From NCBI GenBank assembly GCA_964434105.1, contig CAYSTJ010000003.1:1-64000 (forward strand): a DNA stretch of 64,000 bases. The letters run 5' to 3'. Shown here one piece after another: positions 33,758 to 43,054 of this stretch. The DNA is from CAYNST01 sp964434105. Lineage in GTDB: Bacteria > Pseudomonadota > Gammaproteobacteria > Pseudomonadales > Cellvibrionaceae. A program made the translations under genes and the position numbers. Below the pieces are notes generated by a model, which saw only the letters and a list, made by a program, of their open reading frames with translations, ran no database searches and had not been told where the DNA came from. How positions within the stretch are numbered: position 1 is the first letter of the stretch; each line of letters begins with the position of its first letter.

Positions 33758-34062
33758 CGGTAGTGCTGTTTTACGCGTGCGTCGGTATTGCACTATGGCT
33801 TATTGGTCTGCAGGGCGTCATGTTGCTCAAGAGCGCTCTGAGGCGAATTTTAGCGATCAATCTGATGAGTACCGGTGTTTTTATGGTGATGGTGGCACTG
33901 GCCACGCGCGATGACAAAGGTGACCCGGTGCTGCATGCGCTGGTTGTAACAGGTTTGGTTGTTGCCGTGAGCGCAACTGCTTTGGCACTGCGCCTGACCA
34001 CCGCGATTACTGCTGTAGAAAAGACTGACGATGCAGTCAGACCTCGATCGGAGCCGCGCTGA
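33754..34062 (+). CDS. mrpC: Mrp-type antiporter subunit C
   Basis: A 102-residue three-helix MnhC/NuoK-like protein, with LKSALRRILAINLMSTGVFMVMV and DPVLHALVVTGLVVAVSATALAL typical of the family (split in the middle as LVVTGLVVAVSATAL). It starts at a GTG that overlaps the previous stop (GTGA) and follows an excellent AAGGAGGAG 10 nt upstream. An ATG-only search would miss it, because the same frame is open upstream to 33280. Confidence 0.9.
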   Translation: MTVVLFYACVGIALWLIGLQGVMLLKSALRRILAINLMSTGVFMVMVALATRDDKGDPVLHALVVTGLVVAVSATALALRLTTAITAVEKTDDAVRPRSEPR

Positions 34063-35480
34063 TGGAAGCGGCGCTACTGAGCATGACGATTCCATTCGCT
34101 GCTGGCCTCGGCTTTCTGCTGATTCCGCGGCTGGGTGCTGTGGGCGTTATATTGGCCAGTCTTGCAAGCCTGGTGGCAGCGATAGTCTCGCTGACTGCCG
34201 TCGTCGGCGAGGGTGCATTTTATCTTGCCATTGGTGGCTGGGCGCCACCCCTGGGCATTCAGTTGGAGCTCACTTCGCTGCGCGCCATGTTGCTGGTGTT
34301 TACTGCCTTGATCCACCTGCTTGTGGCCCTTTATGCTGCACGCAGCCGCAGCTCAGGGGACGCTGCCTATTGGCCCTTATCCAGTTTTCTCCACAGTGCC
34401 CTTGCAGCGATCTGGCTGGCCAGTGATCTATTCAACTTTTATGTCACACTGGAATTTCTGACCCTGACCGCAGTCGCGATGGTAAGCCTGTCCGGACGCA
34501 AAGCCTACCGCCCTGCATTGAACTACCTGCTCCTGTCACTGACCGCATCGCTGTTTTACCTCATGGGTGTTGCCTTGATGTACGGACTGTATGGCAGGCT
34601 GGACATCGCCGGGTTGCAAGACCAGGTAGCATCCGACTCTACCACACTGGTAGCGCTGATCCTGATGACGCTGGGTTTGATGATGAAAGCCGCGATGTGG
34701 CCGCTGCATGCATGGCTTCCGGCGGCCCACGCGGCGGCGCCCACCGCGGTGAGCGCGCTGTTATCCGCGCTGGTGGTCAAGGGCCCACTGTTCATCCTAT
34801 GGATTGTCTGGACCCGACTGGCCAGTGAAGAGCATGCCGTTCAGGTGGGTCTCTGGATGTCTGCGGCGGGGCTTGCCGCATTGGTATCGGGCGGGTGGTC
34901 GGCTCTGCGCGCGCCTTACCTTAAGACACTGGTTGCATTTTCGACGGTCGCCCAGTTGGGTTATGCACTGCTGGCCATGGGGCTGCTGATGTACTGGCAA
35001 CAGACCGAGCTGCAGGCCGCGCTCTGGCTGTTTGTACTGGCGCATGGGCTGGCCAAGGTCAGTATGTTTCTTACTGCGGGCGAAATGTTAAGTACGTTGG
35101 GCACACAAAGAGTGGCCGGACTGAAAGGCGCTTCCCAGTCCATGCCGGTCGCCATGTTCGGGTTTGCCGTTGCCGGTGGAAGCCTGATCGGGCTGCCACC
35201 CAGTGGCGGATTCCTGGCCAAATGGATCCTGCTGCAGCCACTGCTGTCCGAGCCGCAGCGGTGGATATGGGCTTTGGGTGTGCTGCTGGGCACACTCGTT
35301 TCGGCAGCCTATGTCTTTCGCGTTGTGGTTCTGGCGTTCAATCGTGCGGAGCCGAACCGGCCGAATCACCGTCCGGACCGGGTTTCCCAGTGGCTAACAT
35401 TGATACCCGCGCTGCTGGCCTGGACTATGGCGTTGGTGGCAGGAAATCTGGTTGGATGGCTGGGCGGGGTTACCGCATGA
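34062..35480 (+). CDS. mrpD: Mrp-type antiporter subunit D (NuoM/N-like)
   Basis: A 472-residue 14-helix ion-pumping subunit. The TM5 Glu is in FYVTLEFLTL (about residue 130) and the TM7/TM8 lysines are in MMKAAMWPLHAWLP and SALVVKGPLF. These residues carry the proton path in MrpD and complex I subunits. The ATG overlaps the previous stop by one base. It ends with an overlap into the following NuoL/M-type gene. Confidence 0.9.
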   Translation: MEAALLSMTIPFAAGLGFLLIPRLGAVGVILASLASLVAAIVSLTAVVGEGAFYLAIGGWAPPLGIQLELTSLRAMLLVFTALIHLLVALYAARSRSSGDAAYWPLSSFLHSALAAIWLASDLFNFYVTLEFLTLTAVAMVSLSGRKAYRPALNYLLLSLTASLFYLMGVALMYGLYGRLDIAGLQDQVASDSTTLVALILMTLGLMMKAAMWPLHAWLPAAHAAAPTAVSALLSALVVKGPLFILWIVWTRLASEEHAVQVGLWMSAAGLAALVSGGWSALRAPYLKTLVAFSTVAQLGYALLAMGLLMYWQQTELQAALWLFVLAHGLAKVSMFLTAGEMLSTLGTQRVAGLKGASQSMPVAMFGFAVAGGSLIGLPPSGGFLAKWILLQPLLSEPQRWIWALGVLLGTLVSAAYVFRVVVLAFNRAEPNRPNHRPDRVSQWLTLIPALLAWTMALVAGNLVGWLGGVTA

Positions 35481-36979
35481 TATCCTGGGGTACCGCGCTG
35501 CCACTCTTGATCGTGCTGAGCTCTTTGGTACCGGGCCTCCTGATTTTTGGTCTGCATGAAAATCAAAAACGACTGCGAACCGGCCTGAACCTATTCGGCG
35601 TTTTCTTCAAACTGATATTTGTGGGACTGATGCTGTACGGGGTCTATCAGGGCAACGTTTTTCGTGTTGAATTGCCTTTTCTGCCTGGTGGCCCGCTGAT
35701 TTTGCATGGCGATGCGTTATCGCTGCTGTTTGTCTCTCTGTCGTCGGTGCTTTGGCTGGCTACAACGATCTATGCCATCGGCTATCTGGAGAAGTCGCCG
35801 CTCCAGTCGCGTTTTTTTGGGTATTTCAGCCTTTGTGTGAGCAGTACCGTCGGTCTGGCCCTGGCCGGCAATCTGGTCACATTTCTGCTTTTTTACGAAC
35901 TGTTGACGCTGGCCACTTTTCCGTTGGTGGTGCACAGCGGCACCCGCGAGGCCATACGCGCCGGCCGCGTCTATCTGGCTTATACCGTGGGTGGTGGAAC
36001 CCTGCTGTTAATGGGTGTCGCCCTGTTGCATACCGTGGCCGGCAGCCCGGACTTTCGGGCAGGTGGTTATTTAGGGCAACTGACCGGGGAACATGCGTAT
36101 ACCCTAAACGTCGCGTTCGTATTGCTAATAGGCGGTCTGGGGGTAAAAGCAGCCCTGGTACCACTGCATAGCTGGCTGCCCCGGGCGATGGTCGCGCCCG
36201 CACCGGTCAGTGCGTTATTGCACGCGGTTGCGGTGGTGAAGGCTGGCGCATTCGGCATTGTCCGGGTGGTTTATGACGTCTTCGGCGTGGAAGCCATGTC
36301 TGAGCTGCGCCTGAATGAACCGTTGCTGATATTGGCTGCCGCCACCATTGTTTATGGATCGATCAAGGCTTTGCAGCAACAGGATATCAAACGGCGACTG
36401 GCGTATTCCACCGTAAGTCAGGTTTCCTATATTACGCTCGGCGTGGCAATCATGGGCCCGGTAGCTGTTATCGGTGGACTGGTCCATCTGGTACATCAGG
36501 GCATGATGAAAGTGACGCTGTTTTTCTGCGCGGGAATATTCGCAGAAACACTGGGCGTTCATAAAATACGGGAAATGGACGGAATTGGACGGCGAATGCC
36601 CTGGACCACAGCAGCATTCACGCTGGCAGCACTCGGCATGATCGGTGTTCCGCCGATCGCCGGGTTTGTCAGTAAGTGGTATCTCGGTATGGGTGCCCTG
36701 CAGGTGGGAAAAGACTGGGTACTCGGTGTACTGTTGATTTCAAGTCTGCTGAATGCAGCCTATTTTCTACCGCCACTTTACCGCGCCTGGTTCATGCCAC
36801 CCCCCGCGACCTGGCCCGCTGAGGTATTGAACGCCGGACGGTTCGAAACCCGCTGGATGTTATTGGTGCCCGCTTTGCTTACGGCACTGCTGTCGCTTCT
36901 AATGGGTTTGCTGGCCAGCAGTCCAATCAGCCCACTCAACTGGACCGAACTGATTGTCTGGCGGGAGTTTGACCTGTGA
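35477..36979 (+). CDS. Second NuoL/M-type proton-conducting subunit
   Basis: A 500-residue polytopic protein of the proton-conducting transporter family, beginning at the ATG that overlaps the mrpD stop (ATGA); a longer frame upstream is out. TM5 Glu is present in LFYELLTLATFP and lysines in GVKAALVPLHSWLP and AVAVVKAGAFG, so the antiporter path looks intact. It is nearer to MbhH/MrpA N-terminal domains than to mrpD, but I cannot assign the letter. It may take the place of the N-terminal domain of MrpA. Confidence 0.87.
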   Translation: MISWGTALPLLIVLSSLVPGLLIFGLHENQKRLRTGLNLFGVFFKLIFVGLMLYGVYQGNVFRVELPFLPGGPLILHGDALSLLFVSLSSVLWLATTIYAIGYLEKSPLQSRFFGYFSLCVSSTVGLALAGNLVTFLLFYELLTLATFPLVVHSGTREAIRAGRVYLAYTVGGGTLLLMGVALLHTVAGSPDFRAGGYLGQLTGEHAYTLNVAFVLLIGGLGVKAALVPLHSWLPRAMVAPAPVSALLHAVAVVKAGAFGIVRVVYDVFGVEAMSELRLNEPLLILAAATIVYGSIKALQQQDIKRRLAYSTVSQVSYITLGVAIMGPVAVIGGLVHLVHQGMMKVTLFFCAGIFAETLGVHKIREMDGIGRRMPWTTAAFTLAALGMIGVPPIAGFVSKWYLGMGALQVGKDWVLGVLLISSLLNAAYFLPPLYRAWFMPPPATWPAEVLNAGRFETRWMLLVPALLTALLSLLMGLLASSPISPLNWTELIVWREFDL

Positions 36980-38628
36980 GTGCTTCCTGGCTTTGGGTTT
37001 TACTGCCGATGTTACCGGTCTGCTCGATTTTCGTGATTGATCACCGGCGGTACCTGGCATACTGGCTCTGGCTAACCGCGACGCCGGCACTGTTGCTCGC
37101 ACTGATGCCACCGGACGCGCAGCCGGTAACATTCTGGTGGTACGAAGCGCGCTGGGGGGCCGCAGATCCGGTCGCGAGGGCGTGGCTGGCCGCAACCGCT
37201 TTTGTGTGGGCGTGCGCTGCATTGTTTGCCGTACATTCCAGAGGCTTCGAACGTCGGCAGGTCCGTTTCTGGTCATTCTGGCAACTGGCGTTTAGTGGAA
37301 ACCTGCTGCTGATTATCGCCCAGGATGTTGTCAGTTTTTATCTCGGCTTTTCGATTATGAGCATCGCCGCGTATGGTCTGATTGTACACAATCGTGGGCC
37401 GTTACCGCGCAGGGCAGGGCGTATTTATCTACAGCTCGCGATCCTCGGTGAAATGCTGCTGTTCGTGGGAATCGTCCTCCTGGTGGATGCTGCGGACGGT
37501 CAGATCCGATTCGACCAGATTCACGGCACGCCGCTTACGCCGACCATTGTTTTGCTGCTCCTGTTGGGGTTCGGTCTGAAAGCGGGTTTCTGGCCGTTGC
37601 ATGTGTGGTTGCCGCTTGCCCATCCCGCTGCGCCTGCGCCAGCCAGCGCGGTACTCTCAGGCGCCATGATTAAAGCCGGTATTCTGGGGTTGTGGCGTTT
37701 ATTACCTGCCGGAGATCCGCTGTTGCTGGATTGGAGCGTGCTGCTCCTGCTGACCGGATGTATCAGTGCATTGTACGGCGTTGCGCTCGGGCTACTGTGC
37801 ACCAAAGCCAAAAGTGTGCTGGCCTTTTCATCTGTGAGTCAGATGGGCTATGCGTTAGTCATTGTCGCGCTGGCCTGGCACTTGCCGGCGCACCAGGGCG
37901 CACTGTCCGTGCTTTTGATTCTGTTCGTGGTGCACCACGCTCTGGCAAAAGGCGCGCTGTTCCTGTCTGCCGGCCTGGCCACTGCGGGTCGGATAACTCG
38001 CGGCGGGTGGCTGTTGGTGGCGTTACCTGCATTGACACTGGCCGGGTTCCCACTCAGCAGCGGCGCTGTCATAAAAGCACAGCTAAAGTACGGGCTGGCG
38101 GACACAACATTTCATTACGCGGCAGCTCTGCTGGCAGCAGGGTCATGCGGTACTGCGCTACTGCTTGCACGCGCTATCACACTGATGTATCGATCAAATG
38201 CAAAAACACTTCATCAGTCGCTGCCATACGGGCTGTTGTTACCCTGGAGCCTACTGTGTTTGTCGTCGGGCGTATTGCCGATTCTGTGGCCTCGCATGCG
38301 GGAGTACTGGCTGGAAGGGATGACGTTGTCGGAAATCTGGGCGGCACTGTGGCCATTATTGCTCGCAGTTTGCACCCTCATGATAGCGCGTAAATGTCGC
38401 TGGCAGTGGCCTGAACGTCTGCAGCACTTGCCGAATCCGGGCCTGATTATCTCTCTGCGGCTGAAGCGCTTTCAACATCGGCCATTATTGCCTCGGTTAC
38501 AACCATCCATGGATCGGCAATGCTGGCGAGCGCGGGAACGCCGCTGGAACCGGTTCTGGCAGAAGGACATAATCAGCAGCAGCGCCTGGCTTTTATGCCT
38601 GTTGCTACTGCTGGCCTGGCTTTGGTGA
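36976..38628 (+). CDS. Third NuoL/M/N-type subunit, TM5 Glu not conserved
   Basis: A 550-residue membrane protein, last gene of the operon, starting with GTG that overlaps the previous stop (GTGA). Lysines in GLKAGFWPLHVWLP and GAMIKAGILG are present, but the TM5 segment reads VVSFYLGFSIMSIAAYG, so the usual Glu position appears to be Ser. A basic, Arg-rich C-terminal stretch (about 460-530) precedes a final membrane helix, a layout reminiscent of NuoL-type extended C-termini. It may be a structural or gating partner rather than a pump. Confidence 0.83.
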   Translation: MSASWLWVLLPMLPVCSIFVIDHRRYLAYWLWLTATPALLLALMPPDAQPVTFWWYEARWGAADPVARAWLAATAFVWACAALFAVHSRGFERRQVRFWSFWQLAFSGNLLLIIAQDVVSFYLGFSIMSIAAYGLIVHNRGPLPRRAGRIYLQLAILGEMLLFVGIVLLVDAADGQIRFDQIHGTPLTPTIVLLLLLGFGLKAGFWPLHVWLPLAHPAAPAPASAVLSGAMIKAGILGLWRLLPAGDPLLLDWSVLLLLTGCISALYGVALGLLCTKAKSVLAFSSVSQMGYALVIVALAWHLPAHQGALSVLLILFVVHHALAKGALFLSAGLATAGRITRGGWLLVALPALTLAGFPLSSGAVIKAQLKYGLADTTFHYAAALLAAGSCGTALLLARAITLMYRSNAKTLHQSLPYGLLLPWSLLCLSSGVLPILWPRMREYWLEGMTLSEIWAALWPLLLAVCTLMIARKCRWQWPERLQHLPNPGLIISLRLKRFQHRPLLPRLQPSMDRQCWRARERRWNRFWQKDIISSSAWLLCLLLLLAWLW

Positions 38629-38824
38629 TCGCCGGACACGCCAGTCATTCATGGCTCGTTGACATAGTCCTTCAGAAGTTCGTTTGTTCACAGCACCGCG
38701 CAGAATCATGTTCTGGCTGCAACTTTGCTTCAGATACAGTCCAACCAACGTAGAGCGGCGGGGTTGCCAATGTCAATCTGAATCACTCCGCGAATTTTTG
38801 GGTAACACAAGTTGCGAGACGAAT

Positions 38825-39253
38825 ATGGAATACCAGTGGAAATATAATGCGGAAGCGCTGAGCTGGGTCGAATTATCCCAACTTTACAAAATTGCACCGC
38901 TTGGGGAGAAGCACCCAGACGACTTGAAGACCGTTTTTGACAATAGTCGATTTAAATGCTTTGTGTACGATGGCGGAAAGCTTATTGGTGCTGGCCGCGG
39001 GCTTGCCGACGGGCGGGACTGCGCCTATTTGTGCGATGTGGCAGTGCATCCGGAATACCAGGGCAGAGGACTGGGCCGCGCACTGGTAGCCCGACTGGTC
39101 GAGCTTTCCGCCGGTCATAGCAAGATAATTCTCTATTCGGCACGCGGGAAAGAGAGTTTCTACAAACGCATTGGCTTTCGTCGTCTGATAACCGGTATGG
39201 CGATCTTCGAAGATTACGAAAATGCTGTCGGCGGCGGGATAATCGACGAATAG
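38825..39253 (+). CDS. GNAT-family N-acetyltransferase
   Basis: A 142-residue acyl-CoA-dependent acetyltransferase. The acetyl-CoA loop is YQGRGLGRALV (about 79-89) after the beta4 strand YLCDVAVHPE, and the C-terminal FYKRIGFRRL segment completes the fold. The ATG at 38825 is supported by the family N-terminus; an upstream frame extension to 38684 has no similarity. The substrate cannot be told from sequence. It lies 196 bp after the Mrp operon and is not overlapping. Confidence 0.88.
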   Translation: MEYQWKYNAEALSWVELSQLYKIAPLGEKHPDDLKTVFDNSRFKCFVYDGGKLIGAGRGLADGRDCAYLCDVAVHPEYQGRGLGRALVARLVELSAGHSKIILYSARGKESFYKRIGFRRLITGMAIFEDYENAVGGGIIDE

Positions 39254-39283
39254 AGCGTATTTTTGTGTTCTGGGAAGCAGAAT

Positions 39284-41374
39284 TCAGAGCGAATCCCTTA
39301 CCCGGGCGTGGTAATAGCGGCTGGGGCCATGGTTATACCGGGCTATCAAGTCGCGCCAATGATTGTCAGCGGCCTCCGGGCGTCCCTGACGATAATCTGC
39401 CAGTGCCTGCTCAAACTGCTGCTTTAACGTCGGGTTGTCGCATAGTGTATAGAGGTTGACCGCCTGACTTTTATTGCGTAAGTCGAAGCTGCCCAGTTCC
39501 ATCAAGTTCGCGACATTTCCCGCGTCCACGGCAAGATGATCCACGACGTCCTTTGAGATGAGAATGTCTGTCTGCAGGGTACGGTTGAAATGTTCCACCC
39601 GGGCTGTCGTGTTTATGATATCGCCTACAGGCGAGTACTCAAAGTGCCCTTTGGCGCCCAAATGGCCCAGCGAAAAAGTACCACCATGAAGACCCGTGCA
39701 GGTGGGGAGGGGGCCTGAAAACACGGGATGATCCGCGATACACCGTTGAATTTTTACCGCGGCACGCAATGCGGAATGGCACATTTCCGATTTCATTTCC
39801 GGGCCGGTCCAAAGTGCCAGCATACTGTCGCCAACGATATTGCCGATAATGCCTTTTTCTGCATCGACAATACGAACGAGCTCAGCATAGTAATCGTTCA
39901 TCAATTTGTGCAGTTCGCAGGGTGGCAGCGTTTCGGAAAGACGCGTGTACCCCCGGATATCCGTCAGCAGACAGACGCCCGCCACCAGGTGATGCTGCTT
40001 TTCGAGATTGTTAAAGTTGCTCCCGAGTTTCCGGGCGGCATCTGCGGGAAGATACTGAAGAAGTGCGCGACTTATTTGTTCAACACGTTCACTTTTATTC
40101 AGAAAGCTGAACATTAGAAGGATGCCATTTGCGCACAAGCAAGCGATCAGCGGCGTCACTACCGGCCACCAATTGTAATACTTAATGAACCCCAGGAAAG
40201 TCATCACCAGGTATGCAGCCAGCGCAGTGCCCTGAAGCACCATGTTCCCCGTCGGTTGCAGCTGCCAGCACAATATGACCAGCGCAATCCAGCCGGCAAC
40301 CACCAGCGACAACGTCCACTGGGAAAGAATTCGCAAATAGCTTTGATCCATCAAGTTACCCAGCACAGACGCGGATATCTCCACGCCACTGAGATCTACC
40401 CCAAATCTGTTTGTAAAAACAGTTCGATAGGCATCTTTCTGTTCAGTCTGCGCCTCAGTGGCGTACCCGATATAAACAATTCTGTCGCGAATACGGTTCG
40501 GGACGGATTGCGACTTCACATCAAGCACCTGATCAATCGGTAGAGTCGGAATGGTTCCGGCAGGGCCGTAATAATTTATTGCTATTTCTCCCTGGCCGCC
40601 AAGCAACTCGAGAAACCGCCTGTCCTGCTCTACCATGTCGCGTTCTGCCATGAAGTCTTCGCTGTTAACGACCCGCCGAAATTGCTGCGTCAGTTCGATA
40701 GGCGTTGACGAAAGTTCATCATCCTGGCGGAGTTGGTCAGACCAAAGACTTTCCAGGTCGGCCCGCTCTTTTTGAAGTATAAAAGTCATCATGGGCTGGG
40801 AGGGCTCCACCCCCTTCGCCAGCTCCAGGAAGAGCGGAGCATATATAACGTGGGACGGATGCCGCGGGAGCGCAAATGCCCCAGCACCCAACGCATTTTG
40901 CTCAAAGACAGGAAGAGGCGGGATGACCTCCTGCACGTCGATCAGCATGTCGCCCGTCCGTAGCTGCTGCCGCTGGAGGTATTTAAACAGCAGTACTTTG
41001 CCCGAGCGCCCGATTGCTTCGGCCAGCGCGACATCGCTTTGAAGGTCGCGCACTTCTCTGAAGGCAATATCCATAACGATCATTCGCGCCTGCAACTGGT
41101 CCAGACGCGCAATCAGTTCGGCGTATATATCGCGAGGCCATGATGTGGTATTGCCGGGCAGATCAAGCGCTTTGCCAGCGACTTCATTAATTGAAACAAT
41201 AACAATGTCATCAGGTGGTGGCCGGGGACCGCGTAACTTGAATAAAAGTGATAAACCCAGGCTTTGTTCGACCATTATGGGCAGCGGCGTTAAAACGACA
41301 GCAGATAATGCGCATGCCACCACAATGACAATGATTTTCAGGCTGAATCTGGAGCGCAGGACTGCCAGCTTCAT
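39284..41374 (-). CDS. CHASE2-domain class III adenylate/guanylate cyclase
   Basis: A 696-residue membrane signalling enzyme. An N-terminal helix (about 12-32) leads into a periplasmic CHASE2 sensor (about 40-340), then three membrane helices (about 355-435) and a class III cyclase domain (about 460-640). Metal-binding aspartates are in LLTDIRGYTRL and IVGDSMLALW, and the catalytic Asn/Arg are in VGDIINTTARVEHF. It probably makes cAMP in response to an extracellular signal. The last about 55 residues resemble a tail after the domain (SQAVNLYTL). It runs toward the GNAT gene, with the stops only about 30 bp apart. Confidence 0.9.
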   Translation of the reverse strand: MKLAVLRSRFSLKIIVIVVACALSAVVLTPLPIMVEQSLGLSLLFKLRGPRPPPDDIVIVSINEVAGKALDLPGNTTSWPRDIYAELIARLDQLQARMIVMDIAFREVRDLQSDVALAEAIGRSGKVLLFKYLQRQQLRTGDMLIDVQEVIPPLPVFEQNALGAGAFALPRHPSHVIYAPLFLELAKGVEPSQPMMTFILQKERADLESLWSDQLRQDDELSSTPIELTQQFRRVVNSEDFMAERDMVEQDRRFLELLGGQGEIAINYYGPAGTIPTLPIDQVLDVKSQSVPNRIRDRIVYIGYATEAQTEQKDAYRTVFTNRFGVDLSGVEISASVLGNLMDQSYLRILSQWTLSLVVAGWIALVILCWQLQPTGNMVLQGTALAAYLVMTFLGFIKYYNWWPVVTPLIACLCANGILLMFSFLNKSERVEQISRALLQYLPADAARKLGSNFNNLEKQHHLVAGVCLLTDIRGYTRLSETLPPCELHKLMNDYYAELVRIVDAEKGIIGNIVGDSMLALWTGPEMKSEMCHSALRAAVKIQRCIADHPVFSGPLPTCTGLHGGTFSLGHLGAKGHFEYSPVGDIINTTARVEHFNRTLQTDILISKDVVDHLAVDAGNVANLMELGSFDLRNKSQAVNLYTLCDNPTLKQQFEQALADYRQGRPEAADNHWRDLIARYNHGPSRYYHARVRDSL

Positions 41375-41431
41375 ACAATTCGCCGGGATACGAAATCCCT
41401 GAAGGGCGAAAACTGGATAACCTGAACTTTA

Positions 41432-41857
41432 CTACAATTGTTCTGGTAGCGATTTCCGCAGTAATTCATGCAGTTCATCCGCTTCAAGCAGCGCGCTGGC
41501 TCTGGTAATCAAAGCGCCATCACCGCCAAACACCAACAGGCTGGCGACATCAGCCTGATGTTGATGCACCAGTGCCTGAGCATCAGGTACACCGATATCG
41601 GCAACCAAAAACAGCACAGTATCCGTGTAGTGATCGCGAACACGATTCATCTCATTGATCTGGGCACCGCTGACTGTCAAGTTGGGATCATAGACAAAGA
41701 CGAGGGCTGGCTGGCCCTTCCCTATGCCTATCAGGTTCATATCTATCCCCGGCGGTACACTAAGTACAGCGAACGTGATCAGGCCGACAATCGCCAATAC
41801 GACAATACCGCGTATCCACAATTTTGCGGCCACGTTTTTTTTATCTTCAGCCTGCAT
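41432..41857 (-). CDS. Membrane-anchored thioredoxin-like protein without CxxC
   Basis: A 141-residue protein with one N-terminal membrane helix (about 13-35) and a soluble domain that reads as a thioredoxin-like fold (QPALVFVYDPN, TVLFLVADIGVPDAQALVHQH, DVASLLVFGGDGALITR). There is no cysteine at all, so no redox activity. GGAG lies 10 nt before the ATG. It may be a small partner of the CHASE2 cyclase encoded downstream on the same strand, but this is only inferred from position. Confidence 0.55.
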   Translation of the reverse strand: MQAEDKKNVAAKLWIRGIVVLAIVGLITFAVLSVPPGIDMNLIGIGKGQPALVFVYDPNLTVSGAQINEMNRVRDHYTDTVLFLVADIGVPDAQALVHQHQADVASLLVFGGDGALITRASALLEADELHELLRKSLPEQL

Positions 41858-42066
41858 GCTCGAAACGCTCCGGGCAGATAAGGGTGGCCGGTCAAGCTAC
41901 TATATGAAAAACGGCGGGTCAAGTGGACATTTCAGCGACCGCTGTCGATCGGTGTGACCAAAATCGACGGGAGCCGTGCAGACCGCGGGGATTTGTCTGT
42001 GCCACATTAAAAGCCGATCGGCTCATCTGTTAGAATGGACACTTTTTCTTACAGGAGACCAATCGG

Positions 42067-42843
42067 GTGAGGCTGTTAGTAGCGGGTATACTCTTGATAA
42101 ATAGCGCCACGGCGCTTGCTATTTCAAACATCGAAAGCCAAAGACCCAATCCGCCGGACGAGGGCTGGAGTGGTCAACTCGAACTTGTTGCCAATGGCAA
42201 AAGCGGCAACGTCAATGAAGATCGTTACGGTGTTGGCGGCCGATTGACCTGGAAAAATCTGGACAATACCTATTTCGCGCTGTTCTCGAAATCGCGCAGC
42301 GAAGCGCTGAATATCAAAACTGCAGATCAGAGCTTTGCCCATATTCGATGGATCGGTCAACAATCTGCGTCGGTAGCACTGGAGACGTTTTTGCAGTGGC
42401 AGGAAGACGAGTTCAACAATCTGCTCTCACGATACCTCATCGGCGCCGGTGGCCGGTTCGACGTTTTACAGAAGCCTGATTTTTATTCGCTCAAATTGGG
42501 CATTGGTGCCTTCCGCGAGCGAGAAAAGACATACCTGGGTACTTATACGGAACACGAAAGTGCCTGGCGGCTCAACGCGTACTGGTCCTATAAACACCAG
42601 CTTAATTCCCAGGTAAACTGGTACAACACCGCCTATATCCAACCGAACCTGCAAGCGTCTGACGATTACCGCATTCTGTTCGAATCCGGTCTGGGTGTAC
42701 GACTTACAGATGCCTTTCAGTTAAAGCTTTTTTACCAGTTGCGCCACAACAGTCAACCACCTCAAAACCTGGCTGCCTCACCGGTCATCGATCTTCATCA
42801 GACCAATACAGAATATAGCACAGCTCTCGTTTACGAGTTTTGA
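42067..42843 (+). CDS. DUF481 family outer-membrane beta-barrel protein
   Basis: A 258-residue protein with a signal peptide (about 1-19, ending ALA) starting at GTG with AGGAG about 10 nt upstream. The mature part is built of alternating strands (WSGQLELVANGKSGN, RYGVGGRLTWKN, FLQWQEDEFNNLLSRYLIGAGGRFD split by a turn) and ends with the aromatic residue F typical of outer-membrane barrels. This matches DUF481 salt-induced outer-membrane proteins. No substrate is known. Confidence 0.78.
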   Translation: MRLLVAGILLINSATALAISNIESQRPNPPDEGWSGQLELVANGKSGNVNEDRYGVGGRLTWKNLDNTYFALFSKSRSEALNIKTADQSFAHIRWIGQQSASVALETFLQWQEDEFNNLLSRYLIGAGGRFDVLQKPDFYSLKLGIGAFREREKTYLGTYTEHESAWRLNAYWSYKHQLNSQVNWYNTAYIQPNLQASDDYRILFESGLGVRLTDAFQLKLFYQLRHNSQPPQNLAASPVIDLHQTNTEYSTALVYEF

Positions 42844-43054
42844 GCGAAACGGCGACTACCACGGTTCTGCCTGTGGATTGATGAAACGGTACACAGCGCA
42901 GTGTCGTTCGATATCCGATTCGTTTCTGACCGCTTCATGTCGAGCGGTACAGGCGCTGACCGGAACCCATCGTTGATTGGCGATGCGTGTCTCACAGTTT
43001 GGAGGCAAATCGGATGTCGATGCCCTGAAATATTGTTTCGCCTCGCCATTCCAG

